Assembly (NCBI GenBank): GCA_028687085.1
Contig: JAQUAU010000007.1
Coordinates: forward strand, 1-28,176
From: Minisyncoccota bacterium
GTDB taxonomy: Bacteria; Patescibacteriota; Minisyncoccia; Phycocordibacterales; Phycocordibacteraceae
Reading direction: 5' to 3'
Length of the DNA stretch: 28,176 nucleotides
The translations under genes were made by a program, and so were the position numbers. This document shows positions 1 to 6,542 of the stretch, one piece after another. Position 1 is the first letter of the stretch, and each line of letters starts with the position of its first letter. The notes beneath the pieces were generated by a model. It had not been told where the DNA came from, searched no databases, and saw nothing but the letters and a program-made list of their open reading frames with translations.

Positions 1-30
1 GAAACCACTACCATATATGGTAGTGGTTTC
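1..30. repeat. Perfect 30-bp palindrome
   Basis: Two complementary 15-base halves meet with no spacer and read GAAACCACTACCAT, then its mirror. The palindrome sits at the very edge of the window, so any T-tract on its left side cannot be seen. It could be the stem of a terminator for a gene to the left, or a member of the palindromic element group found elsewhere in the window. No reading frame is supported here. Confidence 0.7.
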
Positions 31-47
31 TGTCTGCAGAGGAGGTT

Positions 48-70
48 TGATTGACACTTAGTGTTAATCA
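48..70. repeat. Inverted repeat TGATTGACACT/AGTGTTAATCA
   Basis: Eleven-base arms surround a single T, with one G-T wobble. It lies 18 nt from the 1-30 palindrome and downstream of the minus-strand terminator at 116-157. A symmetric DNA-binding site or a small hairpin are both possible; no T-rich tail follows on either strand. Confidence 0.5.
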
Positions 71-115
71 ATTAAACCCCTCAATGCTTCCCTGCCTAAA
101 TGGGGTGGGTTGGAA

Positions 116-157
116 ATGAAAAGAAAAAGCCGCTGGGAGTGTTACCTCCAAGCGGCC
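116..157 (-). terminator. Rho-independent terminator of the small secreted-protein gene
   Basis: On the minus strand a GC-rich stem (GCCGCTTGGAG pairing with CTCCCAGCGGC, with a GTAACA-type loop and one mismatch) is followed directly by TTTTTCTTTTC. It lies about 90 nt after the stop of the gene at 247-600 and closes that transcription unit. Confidence 0.8.
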
Positions 158-246
158 TTCGACTGCGCGACACTCTATCCCTTTGCCGGATTGTCTGGCC
201 GGCCGATTCATCTCTTCATGATTCCTCCTTTGTCGCCATCGTTTGG

Positions 247-600
247 TTAAACAGCAACCTTTGGATGAACCGACAATTTGCCGGTCCACCAATTCTGTTG
301 GACCACGACTGTCATCGGCGCTTCCATATCGAAGTCGACGATGCCATTCTTAACCTCGAGAGCACGGAAGACGTGGCCCCGACAGTCGGTCACCATCACA
401 AGGTCGCTTCGCGCGTAGCTTCTCAAGCACGTGAACATGGCACCGCGATCAGGAGTGTTGATGCCGGCTGTTCCCGCAATCCAGAAGTCTTTCTGAAGCG
501 GAAGCGTCGATGCAACGTGTGCGGGCGGAATCCCGGCGAACTGCAAAAACAGAATTGCTGCAACTACTGCGAGTACTACTGTCAGTGATAGAATCTTCAC
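247..600 (-). CDS. Small secreted or membrane-anchored protein, unknown function
   Basis: A 117-residue protein with GTG start. Residues 1-30 form a hydrophobic N-terminal segment (MKILSLTVVLAVVAAILFLQ) followed by a polar small-residue stretch, so it is a signal peptide or N-terminal anchor. The rest is compact with two cysteines (in FTCLRSYAR and VTDCRGH) that could form one disulfide, and a WW pair near the C-terminus. I do not recognise the family. The call as a real gene is strong because it has a consensus promoter (662-690), an AGGGGG Shine-Dalgarno about 8 nt before the GTG, and a terminator (116-157). It forms a single-gene unit at the outer edge of the accessory stretch. The overlapping plus-strand frame at 100-588 has none of these signals. 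Confidence 0.8.
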   Translation of the reverse strand: MKILSLTVVLAVVAAILFLQFAGIPPAHVASTLPLQKDFWIAGTAGINTPDRGAMFTCLRSYARSDLVMVTDCRGHVFRALEVKNGIVDFDMEAPMTVVVQQNWWTGKLSVHPKVAV

Positions 601-661
601 GATTTTGACCCCCTAAGTCAGGTTAAAAGGAGCGAAACAAGCTTTTACTTTCCCAATGGAC

Positions 662-690
662 AGTATAGCACATTGCTTTAATCCTGTCAA
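662..690 (-). promoter_or_regulatory. Consensus sigma70-type promoter of the 247-600 gene
   Basis: On the minus strand TTGACA (685-690) and TATACT (662-667) are separated by exactly 17 nt. The predicted start is near 655, giving a leader of about 55 nt that contains the AGGGGG Shine-Dalgarno. It is the strongest-looking promoter in the window. Confidence 0.85.
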
Positions 691-702
691 CTATCCACGT
701 TA

Positions 703-718
703 TGTCTCTATAGAGACA
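703..718. repeat. Perfect 16-bp palindrome upstream of the -35 box
   Basis: TGTCTCTATAGAGACA is self-complementary over its full length. It starts 13 bp upstream of the -35 hexamer of the 247-600 promoter, a common place for an activator or repressor site. Function is inferred from position only. Confidence 0.5.
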
Positions 719-770
719 AACTTTGGATACCCTCCCCCGCCTGAAATGAGGGTGGGTTGCGATGGTCGCA

Positions 771-791
771 TACATAGGACCGTCCTATGTA
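771..791. repeat. Palindrome TACATAGGAC-C-GTCCTATGTA
   Basis: Perfect ten-base arms surround a single C. On the plus strand it is followed by ATCTACTTTTTTA, so it may work as a weak plus-strand terminator; on the minus strand it lies just beyond the kinase gene stop at 810. The centre contains GACCGTC, also present in the loops of the palindromes at 13329-13368 and 25318-25355. Confidence 0.6.
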
Positions 792-809
792 ATCTACTTT
801 TTTACCCTC

Positions 810-1829
810 CTATCTCAAAGGAAGTTTGATTTCAAAAACATTAGTTGCGTAGTGGTCGCCTGTTTGAAATATTCCGGGAATTACCGCAATGGAAGCCCCG
901 CTCAAAAAAAGCAATTTTCTTGCGTGTGATAGGCCCAACCCTTTCCCTTGTTTGTGTCTCCGTATGGCTTCTTCGCCTGATGTTCCAGGATTGAATATCT
1001 TCTCGGCTTCGTGAGAGTGGATTGGGATACTGACCATTTCGAATTTTATGATTAGATTATCTCCATCCACTTCGTATTTAATTTGAAAATCGGAATCGTA
1101 TTTCGTGTATTTGGCAGCATTTTCAAATAAGGGGATTAGCGCTCCGCTAAACGATTCAAATTCTATGGGTGCGTAATCTGAATTTTTGTAGTGTCGAATC
1201 GCAACGTTTTTTTCCGTAAAATCAGCAGCATATAAATACGCGATACCGTCAATAACTTTATGAATTGGATGTGAGACGAGGCCCGTAGGTTGTGCTAGAT
1301 CGTGTAAATAGCCAAGATTACCGATATCCGCCGAGAGAAGACGTTGATTTTTTAAGATCCGTAAGAATGCCTCTCCGAATTCCTGAAAATTACCAATCAA
1401 GGAGTCACGGATGAAATCAATTCTTCTTGTTCCGCTGCTTGCCTTGATAAGTTCTTCTTCTGAAATCAGATGTGCTAGTTCTTGTGCTGTTAGTGCGTGA
1501 TGGGTAGATATATTATGAATTAGGTCCTTGAACAAAGCTAATTTTATATCTTGGAGTAGATTCAGGACATCATTCATCGATTTCAATGCGACACCGAAGG
1601 AATGTGAACTGTTTATATAGTCTCTTGAATCAGAAATTAGTATACCGGCAAAATGTGACGAACTGAGTTTCCCCGCCCTAAATTCCTGAGACCCGCGCTG
1701 AAATTTCAAGGAGTTCCCACTGGGCACATCTAACTGGGCCGGGCATATAGATTTTAAAAATGCAGGGATGTCATCATAAACTAACTCTCCTTGCCTATTG
1801 TAGATAACAGAATAGATGCTACGCGCCAT
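810..1829 (-). CDS. Soluble histidine kinase-like protein (H-box plus GHKL ATPase)
   Basis: The protein has 339 residues. The C-terminal third is a GHKL ATPase: N-box LFENAAKY (N237), a G1-like IFNPGTSG (around 279-284) and G2 GKGLGL (295-300). Upstream, DLIHNISTHHALTAQEL (about 102-118) resembles a dimerisation/phosphoacceptor helix with H105 as the likely phospho-histidine. The N-terminal 95 residues match no domain I know, and there is no membrane segment, so the input is cytoplasmic. It overlaps the upstream receiver gene by 11 bp, so the pair is translationally coupled. Base composition is clearly more AT-rich than the flanking housekeeping genes, which suggests acquisition. Transmitter family membership is well supported by motifs; the signal and output are unknown. 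Confidence 0.85.
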   Translation of the reverse strand: MARSIYSVIYNRQGELVYDDIPAFLKSICPAQLDVPSGNSLKFQRGSQEFRAGKLSSSHFAGILISDSRDYINSSHSFGVALKSMNDVLNLLQDIKLALFKDLIHNISTHHALTAQELAHLISEEELIKASSGTRRIDFIRDSLIGNFQEFGEAFLRILKNQRLLSADIGNLGYLHDLAQPTGLVSHPIHKVIDGIAYLYAADFTEKNVAIRHYKNSDYAPIEFESFSGALIPLFENAAKYTKYDSDFQIKYEVDGDNLIIKFEMVSIPIHSHEAEKIFNPGTSGEEAIRRHKQGKGLGLSHARKLLFLSGASIAVIPGIFQTGDHYATNVFEIKLPLR

Positions 1830-2358
1830 CTTTAATCAGCTCCAATACCCGAATGAACTCTGCTGGCTGAGCAGTTTTTTGAAGAAGTCCATCCACAGCT
1901 CGAATAGCTGGGTGGGTCATATCTCGTTGTGGGTTGCTCGAATAAAGGAAGAGTTTCTTTGTTGGGTAACGTTTTTTTATTTCCAAAGCCAAACCCAATC
2001 CTTCATCTTTTGGCGTCAAAATGCGCCCAACTCCTTCAATGTCGATAAAAATAGCGTCCGCATCAGCCACTTTTCGGTCGCTAAAATCTGAAATATCATT
2101 GAGTATCTCAACTTCTCGAATAAATTCTTGTTTGCGCAAAATTCTGACAATCGGAAATTTTGAATCGTCATCGATAAAAAGAATGGTTAGTTTCCGAGTC
2201 GGACTTTGGCTTTGTACGGACATTGGGTTTTGAGACTGAACACCGGGAGTGTAATTATTCACGGTTACCGTCTGAGTTTGGATCGCCTTTGCCTCGGATG
2301 AGGAAGAAGCGCCAAGGAGATCTGAAAGGAATTTGAATACGTCGCGTAATAAATTCAT
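1819..2358 (-). CDS. Response-regulator receiver protein without output domain
   Basis: The protein has 179 residues. Residues 56-179 form a CheY-like receiver with the acidic pocket FIDDD (D63-D65), phosphoacceptor D106 in AIFIDIEG, switch Ser140/141 in LYSS and conserved K161. No DNA-binding or enzymatic domain follows. The N-terminal 55 residues have a short amphipathic helix (LLRDVFKFLSDLLG), then a Ser/Gln-rich linker with the string VTVNNYTPGV. The stop overlaps the start of the histidine kinase gene by 11 bp. An output must therefore be another protein, or the N-terminal helix acts as a docking element. The region before the start is AT-rich but I see no convincing -35/-10 pair and no Shine-Dalgarno. 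Confidence 0.85.
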   Translation of the reverse strand: MNLLRDVFKFLSDLLGASSSSEAKAIQTQTVTVNNYTPGVQSQNPMSVQSQSPTRKLTILFIDDDSKFPIVRILRKQEFIREVEILNDISDFSDRKVADADAIFIDIEGVGRILTPKDEGLGLALEIKKRYPTKKLFLYSSNPQRDMTHPAIRAVDGLLQKTAQPAEFIRVLELIKDGA

Positions 2359-2420
2359 TGTGTGTTTATTAATGGTACGCCTACGGACTGGAAGCGCAAT
2401 AGGGTTACGTGCGTAAGCAG

Positions 2421-2440
2421 AAACCGCCTTGCGGCGGTTT
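2421..2440 (-). terminator. Stem-loop after rpsI (end of ribosomal operon)
   Basis: A perfect eight-base stem AAACCGCC/GGCGGTTT with a four-base loop starts about 17 nt after the rpsI stop. The minus-strand tail is CTGCTTACG rather than a T-run, so termination may be partial. It separates the ribosomal operon from the AT-richer kinase/receiver pair. Confidence 0.55.
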
Positions 2441-2457
2441 GTTGCTTTGTAAAATCT

Positions 2458-2856
2458 TTAGCGCTTGCTCCACTGCGGGGCCTTGCGGGCCTTCTTGAGG
2501 CCTGGCTTCTTGCGCTCCTTCGCGCGCGGGTCGCGCTTGAGGAAGGTCGCTGCCTTGAGCACCTTGCGGGTGTTCGGCTCTGTCTTGATGAGTGCGCGAG
2601 CGATGGCGTGGCGCACCGCGTCTGCCTGAGCGGCGATGCCGCCGCCCTCGACGTGCGCGTGCACCTCGTAGTTCTCAGCGCTCTCAGCCTTGGCGAGCGC
2701 CTCGACTGCGATGAGGGCGCGCAGATCAGTCTTGAAATAGTCCTTGGGGCTCTTGCCGTTCACCATGAGTGACGACTTGGCGGCCTTAACCATCCGCACG
2801 CTCGCGATGGCGGTCTTGCGGCGTCCGACGGCGGTGATGAATTTCTTTGAGGCCAT
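2458..2856 (-). CDS. rpsI: 30S ribosomal protein S9
   Basis: A 132-residue protein with the S9 N-terminal signature TAVGRRKTAIASVRM and the glycine-rich VEGGGIAAQADAVRHAIARAL segment. It ends in the classic basic tail PQWSKR, whose last Ser-Lys-Arg reaches toward the P-site tRNA. It is the last gene of the operon, 3 nt after rplM, and is followed by the stem-loop at 2421-2440. Length and motifs are normal for the family. Confidence 0.97.
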   Translation of the reverse strand: MASKKFITAVGRRKTAIASVRMVKAAKSSLMVNGKSPKDYFKTDLRALIAVEALAKAESAENYEVHAHVEGGGIAAQADAVRHAIARALIKTEPNTRKVLKAATFLKRDPRAKERKKPGLKKARKAPQWSKR

Positions 2857-2859
2857 ATA

Positions 2860-3234
2860 TTACGCGTTAACGATCAAGTTCTGCATGCGCGGCTTGCGAA
2901 GCTTGTTGCGCGGGATCATCCCGTCAACCGTCTTCTTCACCACCTCGGCGATGCCCTTCTTGTCGATCATGACGTCCATGCGGACCTCGCGCAGGCCACC
3001 CGGATAGCCGGTGTAGCGCGTATAGACCTTACCCTTCGCGCGGCGATCGGTGATGTGAAGCTTGCTCGCGTTGTTGACCGTGACCGTGACGGGGATCGTC
3101 TGGTTCTTGGCGAAATGGACGCTCTTCTTGCCGAGGAGTGCCGATGCGGCCTCGCTACAGACGCGACCAAGGGTGCGGTCGGTCGCATCGATCGTGTAGG
3201 TGCTCGGCTTTGGTTTAATGTTGGAAGTTGCCAT
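2860..3234 (-). CDS. rplM: 50S ribosomal protein L13
   Basis: A 124-residue 23S rRNA-binding early assembly protein. I chose the ATG at 3234 (MATSNIKPK) over an in-frame upstream start that would run into rplQ. Family motifs are TIDATDRTLGRVCSEAAS, the TRYTGYPGGLREVR loop and VDGMIPRNKLRK. It is shorter than E. coli L13 (142 residues), with the C-terminal extension trimmed. It lies between rplQ and rpsI, the common rplM-rpsI pairing, here attached to the alpha operon. Confidence 0.95.
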   Translation of the reverse strand: MATSNIKPKPSTYTIDATDRTLGRVCSEAASALLGKKSVHFAKNQTIPVTVTVNNASKLHITDRRAKGKVYTRYTGYPGGLREVRMDVMIDKKGIAEVVKKTVDGMIPRNKLRKPRMQNLIVNA

Positions 3235-3250
3235 AGATACGTAATGAATA

Positions 3251-3604
3251 CTAGACGAAGGCGATATACGCAAGCTTGCGAGCGTCGTTACTGCCGCGGA
3301 GCGTGCGCTTCACGATGCGCGTATAGCCACCCGCACGCTTGGCGTAGCGGGGGCCGATCGTGCCGAAGAGCTTCTTCACCGCCTCCTTATCGTGGATGCG
3401 GGTAATCGCGAGTCGGCGGCTGGCGAGCGTGTTCGTCTTGGCATAGGTCACGAGCCGCTCGACAAACGGGCGGAGCGCCTTGGCCTTAGCCTCGGTCGTC
3501 GAGATGCGCTCTTCAAGCACGAGGGAGCGAGCGAGCGAGCGGATCAAGGCCGCGCGCTGGCCGGTCTCGCGATGGAAGGTCTGTGCTTTTTTAGTAAATG
3601 CCAT
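3251..3604 (-). CDS. rplQ: 50S ribosomal protein L17
   Basis: A 117-residue protein with the L17 pattern: basic N-terminus, LIRSLARSLVLEERISTTEAKAKALRPFVERLVT, and the C-terminal GGYTRIVKR strand. L17 normally follows rpoA, as here, with only 6 nt between the rpoA stop and this start. No unusual features. Confidence 0.96.
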   Translation of the reverse strand: MAFTKKAQTFHRETGQRAALIRSLARSLVLEERISTTEAKAKALRPFVERLVTYAKTNTLASRRLAITRIHDKEAVKKLFGTIGPRYAKRAGGYTRIVKRTLRGSNDARKLAYIAFV

Positions 3605-3610
3605 AGTAGT

Positions 3611-4555
3611 TTATTCAGCCTTCAGCGTGAGACCGAAGCCGGCGAGCGCAACCGAGATCTCCTCGACTGCCTTCTCGCCGATGCCGTCGAGCTCTTTGAG
3701 GGCGCTCGCCGACTTGCGCGCAAGGCCGGCGGCGCTCTTAATGCCCGCACCCTCGAGCGAGGTGACGATGCGGGTCGAGAGGCCGAGGTCGGCGAGCTTC
3801 ACCTTGGTCGCTTCAGTCGCGCCCTCGGTCTTGTTCGACGTCGCGCTGTCAGAGGCGACCGGCTCGCTCTCTTGGAAGCCGATCACGGCGCGGAGCTGGT
3901 GGATCATCGTCTCGATAGACTGTTCGAGCGCCTCGCGCGGAGCGATAGTGCCGTTGGTCTCGATCAGGATGCGCAGGCGGTTGAAGTCGGTGCGATCGCC
4001 GACGCGCATGTTCTCTACCTCGTAGTTCACGCGGCGGATCGGGGTGAAGGTCGCATCAAGCGCGATAGTGCCGATGTCGACCTTGTCCTTGGTGAGCACC
4101 TCGCGCGAGACGTAGCCCAAGCCGCGTTCGATAGTCGCCTCGAGCTCCAAGGTCGCCTTGCCCGAGAGGTCGCAGATGTGCTGCTCCGGATTCTTGATCT
4201 CGACCTGGCTCGGCAGATTGAAGTCCTTTGCCGTAACTTCGCCGGTATTCTTCACGATGAGTGAAATAGTCTGTGACTCTTCGCCATGAAGGACGAAGTG
4301 GACGCGCTTCAAGTTGAGCAAAATCTCCATGACCGTCTCGCGGACGCCGTCGATAGTGGCGAACTCGTGCGGGACGCCCTCAATCTTCACCTGCGTCACC
4401 GCCGCGCCCGGAAGCGAGGAGAGGATGATGCGGCGAAGCGAGTTGCCGAGCGTGTGACCGTAGCCCGGATAGAGCGAATCGATTTCATAAACACCCTGCA
4501 GTCCTTCTTCAGAAACGATACGGGGCTTACTCGGAAGTGTGATGTGGTATTCCAT
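3611..4555 (-). CDS. rpoA: DNA-directed RNA polymerase alpha subunit
   Basis: The protein has 314 residues, close to the usual length. Residues 1-230 form the assembly domain with GYGHTLGNSLRRIILSSLPG, a hallmark of alpha. A poorly conserved linker (SEPVASDSATSNKTEG) leads to the C-terminal helix-hairpin-helix domain (VKLADLGLSTRIVTSLEGAG through ELDGIGEKAVEEI) that contacts UP elements and activators. It is separated from rpsD by a 46-nt AT-rich gap that holds a probable internal promoter (4562-4590), so alpha may be made independently of the upstream ribosomal genes. Confidence 0.97.
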   Translation of the reverse strand: MEYHITLPSKPRIVSEEGLQGVYEIDSLYPGYGHTLGNSLRRIILSSLPGAAVTQVKIEGVPHEFATIDGVRETVMEILLNLKRVHFVLHGEESQTISLIVKNTGEVTAKDFNLPSQVEIKNPEQHICDLSGKATLELEATIERGLGYVSREVLTKDKVDIGTIALDATFTPIRRVNYEVENMRVGDRTDFNRLRILIETNGTIAPREALEQSIETMIHQLRAVIGFQESEPVASDSATSNKTEGATEATKVKLADLGLSTRIVTSLEGAGIKSAAGLARKSASALKELDGIGEKAVEEISVALAGFGLTLKAE

Positions 4556-4561
4556 AACGCA

Positions 4562-4590
4562 ATCGTAATTACCAATTAAATAATACTCAA
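4562..4590 (-). promoter_or_regulatory. Possible internal leaderless promoter of rpoA
   Basis: On the minus strand TTGAGT (4585-4590) is 17 nt from TACGAT (4562-4567), which lies 6 nt before the rpoA ATG. The intervening gap is strikingly AT-rich. There is no Shine-Dalgarno, which fits the -10-to-ATG spacing seen at other genes in the window. Confidence 0.5.
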
Positions 4591-4601
4591 ATAATAATAA
4601 C

Positions 4602-5213
4602 CTATCTCGTGTAGAACGAGAGCACCGCGACCAGGTCGCCCGCCGGATCTGCCGACGCGTTTGTTGGGCGCTCCTTCACGCTGCCCTCCATCTTCTTCGC
4701 GTCCCACATGAGCCACGAGGCGAGCGGACGCTCGGCAAACTTCTCTGCGAAGCCGATGAGGACTCCGTGCTCCTTTGATCCTTCGCGCACGCTGATCTGG
4801 TCGCCGACCGAGAGCATGTGCGACGGGACGCGCATCTTCTTGCCGCCGACCATCACGTGGCCGTGGGCGACCATCTGGCGCGCGCCGCGTCGCGTCGCGG
4901 TGAGACCGAGGCGCCAGACGACGTTGTCGAGGCGCATCTCAAGCAGCTCGTGGAGGCGGTCCTTAGGCGCGGCGTTGTGCGACTCAAGCGCCTTGCGGAC
5001 ATAATTGCGGAACTGACGTTCGGTGATGCCGTAGGTGATGCGAACCTTCTGCTTCTCGAGCATCTGCTTGCCGTACTCGCTCTGGCGTCCGCGTCCGCGT
5101 CGCTTGTTCTTGGCGGAGCGCTCGGCAGAGATCGCAAACTTCTGGGTCTGCGCCTTTTCAAAAACGGTTGCGCCGAGACGCTTCGCTGTCTTATATCGTG
5201 GAGGAGTGATCAT
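4602..5213 (-). CDS. rpsD: 30S ribosomal protein S4
   Basis: A 203-residue primary 16S rRNA-binding protein. The N-terminal domain is followed by an S4 RNA-binding domain (LEMRLDNVVWRLGLTATRRG, ARQMVAHGHVMVGGKKM). The N-terminal region lacks the four cysteines of the zinc-binding S4 type, so it is the zinc-independent form. It has the usual position between rpsK and rpoA. In many bacteria S4 represses its own operon; nothing in the leader here proves that. Confidence 0.96.
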   Translation of the reverse strand: MITPPRYKTAKRLGATVFEKAQTQKFAISAERSAKNKRRGRGRQSEYGKQMLEKQKVRITYGITERQFRNYVRKALESHNAAPKDRLHELLEMRLDNVVWRLGLTATRRGARQMVAHGHVMVGGKKMRVPSHMLSVGDQISVREGSKEHGVLIGFAEKFAERPLASWLMWDAKKMEGSVKERPTNASADPAGDLVAVLSFYTR

Positions 5214-5222
5214 ATATGCAAA

Positions 5223-5657
5223 TTAGATGCGACGCGGCTTCGGCGGACGCGGACCGTTGTGCGGTACCGGCGTCACGTCCTTGATCGACTTGATCTGGAC
5301 GCCCTTACCCGAGAACGCGCGCAAGACCGACTCGCGGCCGGCACCGACGCCGCGGATAATGACCGACGCTTCTTTGAGACCTATCATCATGCCCTTCTCG
5401 CCGAGGAACTCGCCGACCTTAGCGGCGGCATACGGGGTGGACTTGCGTGCACCCGAGAAGCCGAGCGCGCCTGCGGAGGACGAGACGACGGCATTGCCCT
5501 TCTCGTCGGTGAGAATGGCCTTGGTGTTGTTGAAAGTCGCCTCGATATGCAGCACACCCTTCTCGAGGTGCCGCTTGGTGACCTTGGACATGGCGCGCTC
5601 CTTGCGCCCCGCATCCATGCCTCGCCCGCTCTTCTTGATGATTCGTTTCTTTCCCAT
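5223..5657 (-). CDS. rpsK: 30S ribosomal protein S11
   Basis: A 144-residue protein with HIEATFNNTKAILTDEKGN, SSSAGALGFSGARKSTPYAA and the C-terminal PHNGPRPPKPRRI signature. The N-terminus carries about 25 extra basic residues (MGKKRIIKKSGRGMDAGRK) compared with E. coli; I recall this extension in other CPR S11 proteins, so I keep the longer start. An internal ATG at residue 23 is the alternative. It lies between rpsM and rpsD. Confidence 0.95.
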   Translation of the reverse strand: MGKKRIIKKSGRGMDAGRKERAMSKVTKRHLEKGVLHIEATFNNTKAILTDEKGNAVVSSSAGALGFSGARKSTPYAAAKVGEFLGEKGMMIGLKEASVIIRGVGAGRESVLRAFSGKGVQIKSIKDVTPVPHNGPRPPKPRRI

Positions 5658-5677
5658 AGCAAAATTAAATAGAAGAA

Positions 5678-6058
5678 TTAGGTCTTTTCAAGCGTCCGGC
5701 GGCCCGAGGTCATCGTCTTGCGCACATTGCCGCGGCGCGTCCTTGAATTGGTCTTGGTGCGCTGACCGCGCACCGGCAAACCGCGGCTGTGCCGATCGCC
5801 GCGCGCCGAACGGATATCCTTCAACCGCTTGATGTTCTGACCGATCTCGCGGCGGAGCTCGCCTTCGATCGTGAATCCCTCGGCGAGCGCGCGGATCTTC
5901 TGCTCTTCGTCGGCCGTGAGCTCACTGCCCTTCTTGGTCACCGCGATACCGACCTGCTTCAAGATATCGCGAGCGCGCGTCGGACCAATGCCGAAGATGA
6001 GCGGCAATGAATACGCGAGCTGTTTGTTATCTGGGAGTGTGACACCGGCGATACGCAT
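5678..6058 (-). CDS. rpsM: 30S ribosomal protein S13
   Basis: A 126-residue 30S head protein with MRIAGVTLPDNKQLAYSLPL, the helix-two-turn-helix region FGIGPTRARDILKQVGI, and the basic tail SRGLPVRGQRTKTNSRTRRG that contacts tRNA. It lies directly downstream of rpmJ. Its leader is made of five 7-bp repeats (6060-6094) and has no Shine-Dalgarno. Confidence 0.97.
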   Translation of the reverse strand: MRIAGVTLPDNKQLAYSLPLIFGIGPTRARDILKQVGIAVTKKGSELTADEEQKIRALAEGFTIEGELRREIGQNIKRLKDIRSARGDRHSRGLPVRGQRTKTNSRTRRGNVRKTMTSGRRTLEKT

Positions 6059-6059
6059 A

Positions 6060-6094
6060 ATTAGAATTTAGAATGTGGAATATAGAATATAGAA
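6060..6094 (-). repeat. Five tandem 7-bp units in the rpsM leader
   Basis: Read on the minus strand the units are TTCTATA, TTCTATA, TTCCACA, TTCTAAA and TTCTAAT, ending one base before the rpsM ATG. This leaves an unstructured AT-rich leader with no Shine-Dalgarno. The array may have arisen by slippage; it could aid ribosome access, but that is inference. Confidence 0.7.
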
Positions 6095-6100
6095 AAATAC

Positions 6101-6217
6101 CTACCCCTGACGAGCCTTGCGGCGCGGATTCTTCTTGTTGATACGGTACAAGCGCCCGCCCCGGCGGACGAGCTGGTCTCCTGACTGTTGGACTTTGATC
6201 GAGGCACGAACTTTCAT
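6101..6217 (-). CDS. rpmJ: 50S ribosomal protein L36, zinc-ligand-free form
   Basis: A 38-residue protein beginning MKVRASIKVQQSGDQLVRRG and ending NPRRKARQG. The flanking sequence (MKVRASxK and NPRxKxRQG) identifies L36. The usual CxxC...C...H zinc ligands are replaced (VQQSGDQ and YRIN), so this is the C-minus paralogue type. It is too short for routine gene callers with a length cutoff. It lies between infA and rpsM, its standard place, 19 nt after the infA stop. Confidence 0.95.
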   Translation of the reverse strand: MKVRASIKVQQSGDQLVRRGGRLYRINKKNPRRKARQG

Positions 6218-6236
6218 CTTGAAATCTCTAGAAGTA

Positions 6237-6479
6237 TTAGGTTAATCGGCGCACAATCCTCGCGCGACCCCCGTACGGGTCAAGCACCATATCCACCTGG
6301 TCACCGACCAGAACGCGGATCCGATGCAAACGCATTTTCCCTGCAAGGTAGGCGAGCTTAAGCTCCCCTTCCTCCCCCTCCACGGCGGCCGGAAGGCGAA
6401 CACGAAAAAGTGAGTTGGGCAATACCTCCTCGACGGTTCCTACCGTCGCTGGTTTAATCTCTTCGCCGTCGCTCATCAT
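6237..6479 (-). CDS. infA: Translation initiation factor IF-1
   Basis: An 80-residue single OB-fold protein that binds the 30S A site during initiation. Typical features are GTVEEVLPNSLFRVRL, GKMRLHRIRVLVGDQVDMVLDPY and the terminal RARIVRRLT, where the bacterial consensus has GRIxYR. There are two consecutive ATG codons at the start, and either could be used. It is the first gene of the alpha-type ribosomal operon. The promoter at 6507-6535 gives a leader of about 20 nt with a weak GAGAAACGAG in place of a Shine-Dalgarno. A seven-residue acidic insertion (AVEGEEGE) lies in the middle. Confidence 0.95.
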   Translation of the reverse strand: MMSDGEEIKPATVGTVEEVLPNSLFRVRLPAAVEGEEGELKLAYLAGKMRLHRIRVLVGDQVDMVLDPYGGRARIVRRLT

Positions 6480-6506
6480 TACTCGTTTCTCATGCAGTAC
6501 CCTAAC

Positions 6507-6535
6507 AATCTAGCAGGTGCAGCTTATATCGTCAA
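6507..6535 (-). promoter_or_regulatory. Promoter of the infA-rpsI ribosomal operon
   Basis: On the minus strand TTGACG (6530-6535) and TAGATT (6507-6512) are 17 nt apart, in the 63-bp gap between the baseplate-J-like gene and infA. The predicted start is near 6500, giving a leader of about 20 nt. Confidence 0.75.
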
Positions 6536-6542
6536 ATCCCGC

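Noticed and set aside
100..588. Plus-strand open frame of 162 codons
   Set aside because: It is antisense to the 117-residue secreted-protein gene, which alone has a promoter, SD, signal peptide and terminator.
3392..4264. Long plus-strand frame opposite rplQ/rpoA (290 codons)
   Set aside because: Composition-driven shadow of high-GC ribosomal genes; Arg/Leu/Asp-rich translation without domains or start signals.
4818..5672. Plus-strand frame opposite rpsD/rpsK (284 codons)
   Set aside because: Antisense shadow; the minus-strand proteins are unmistakable S4 and S11.
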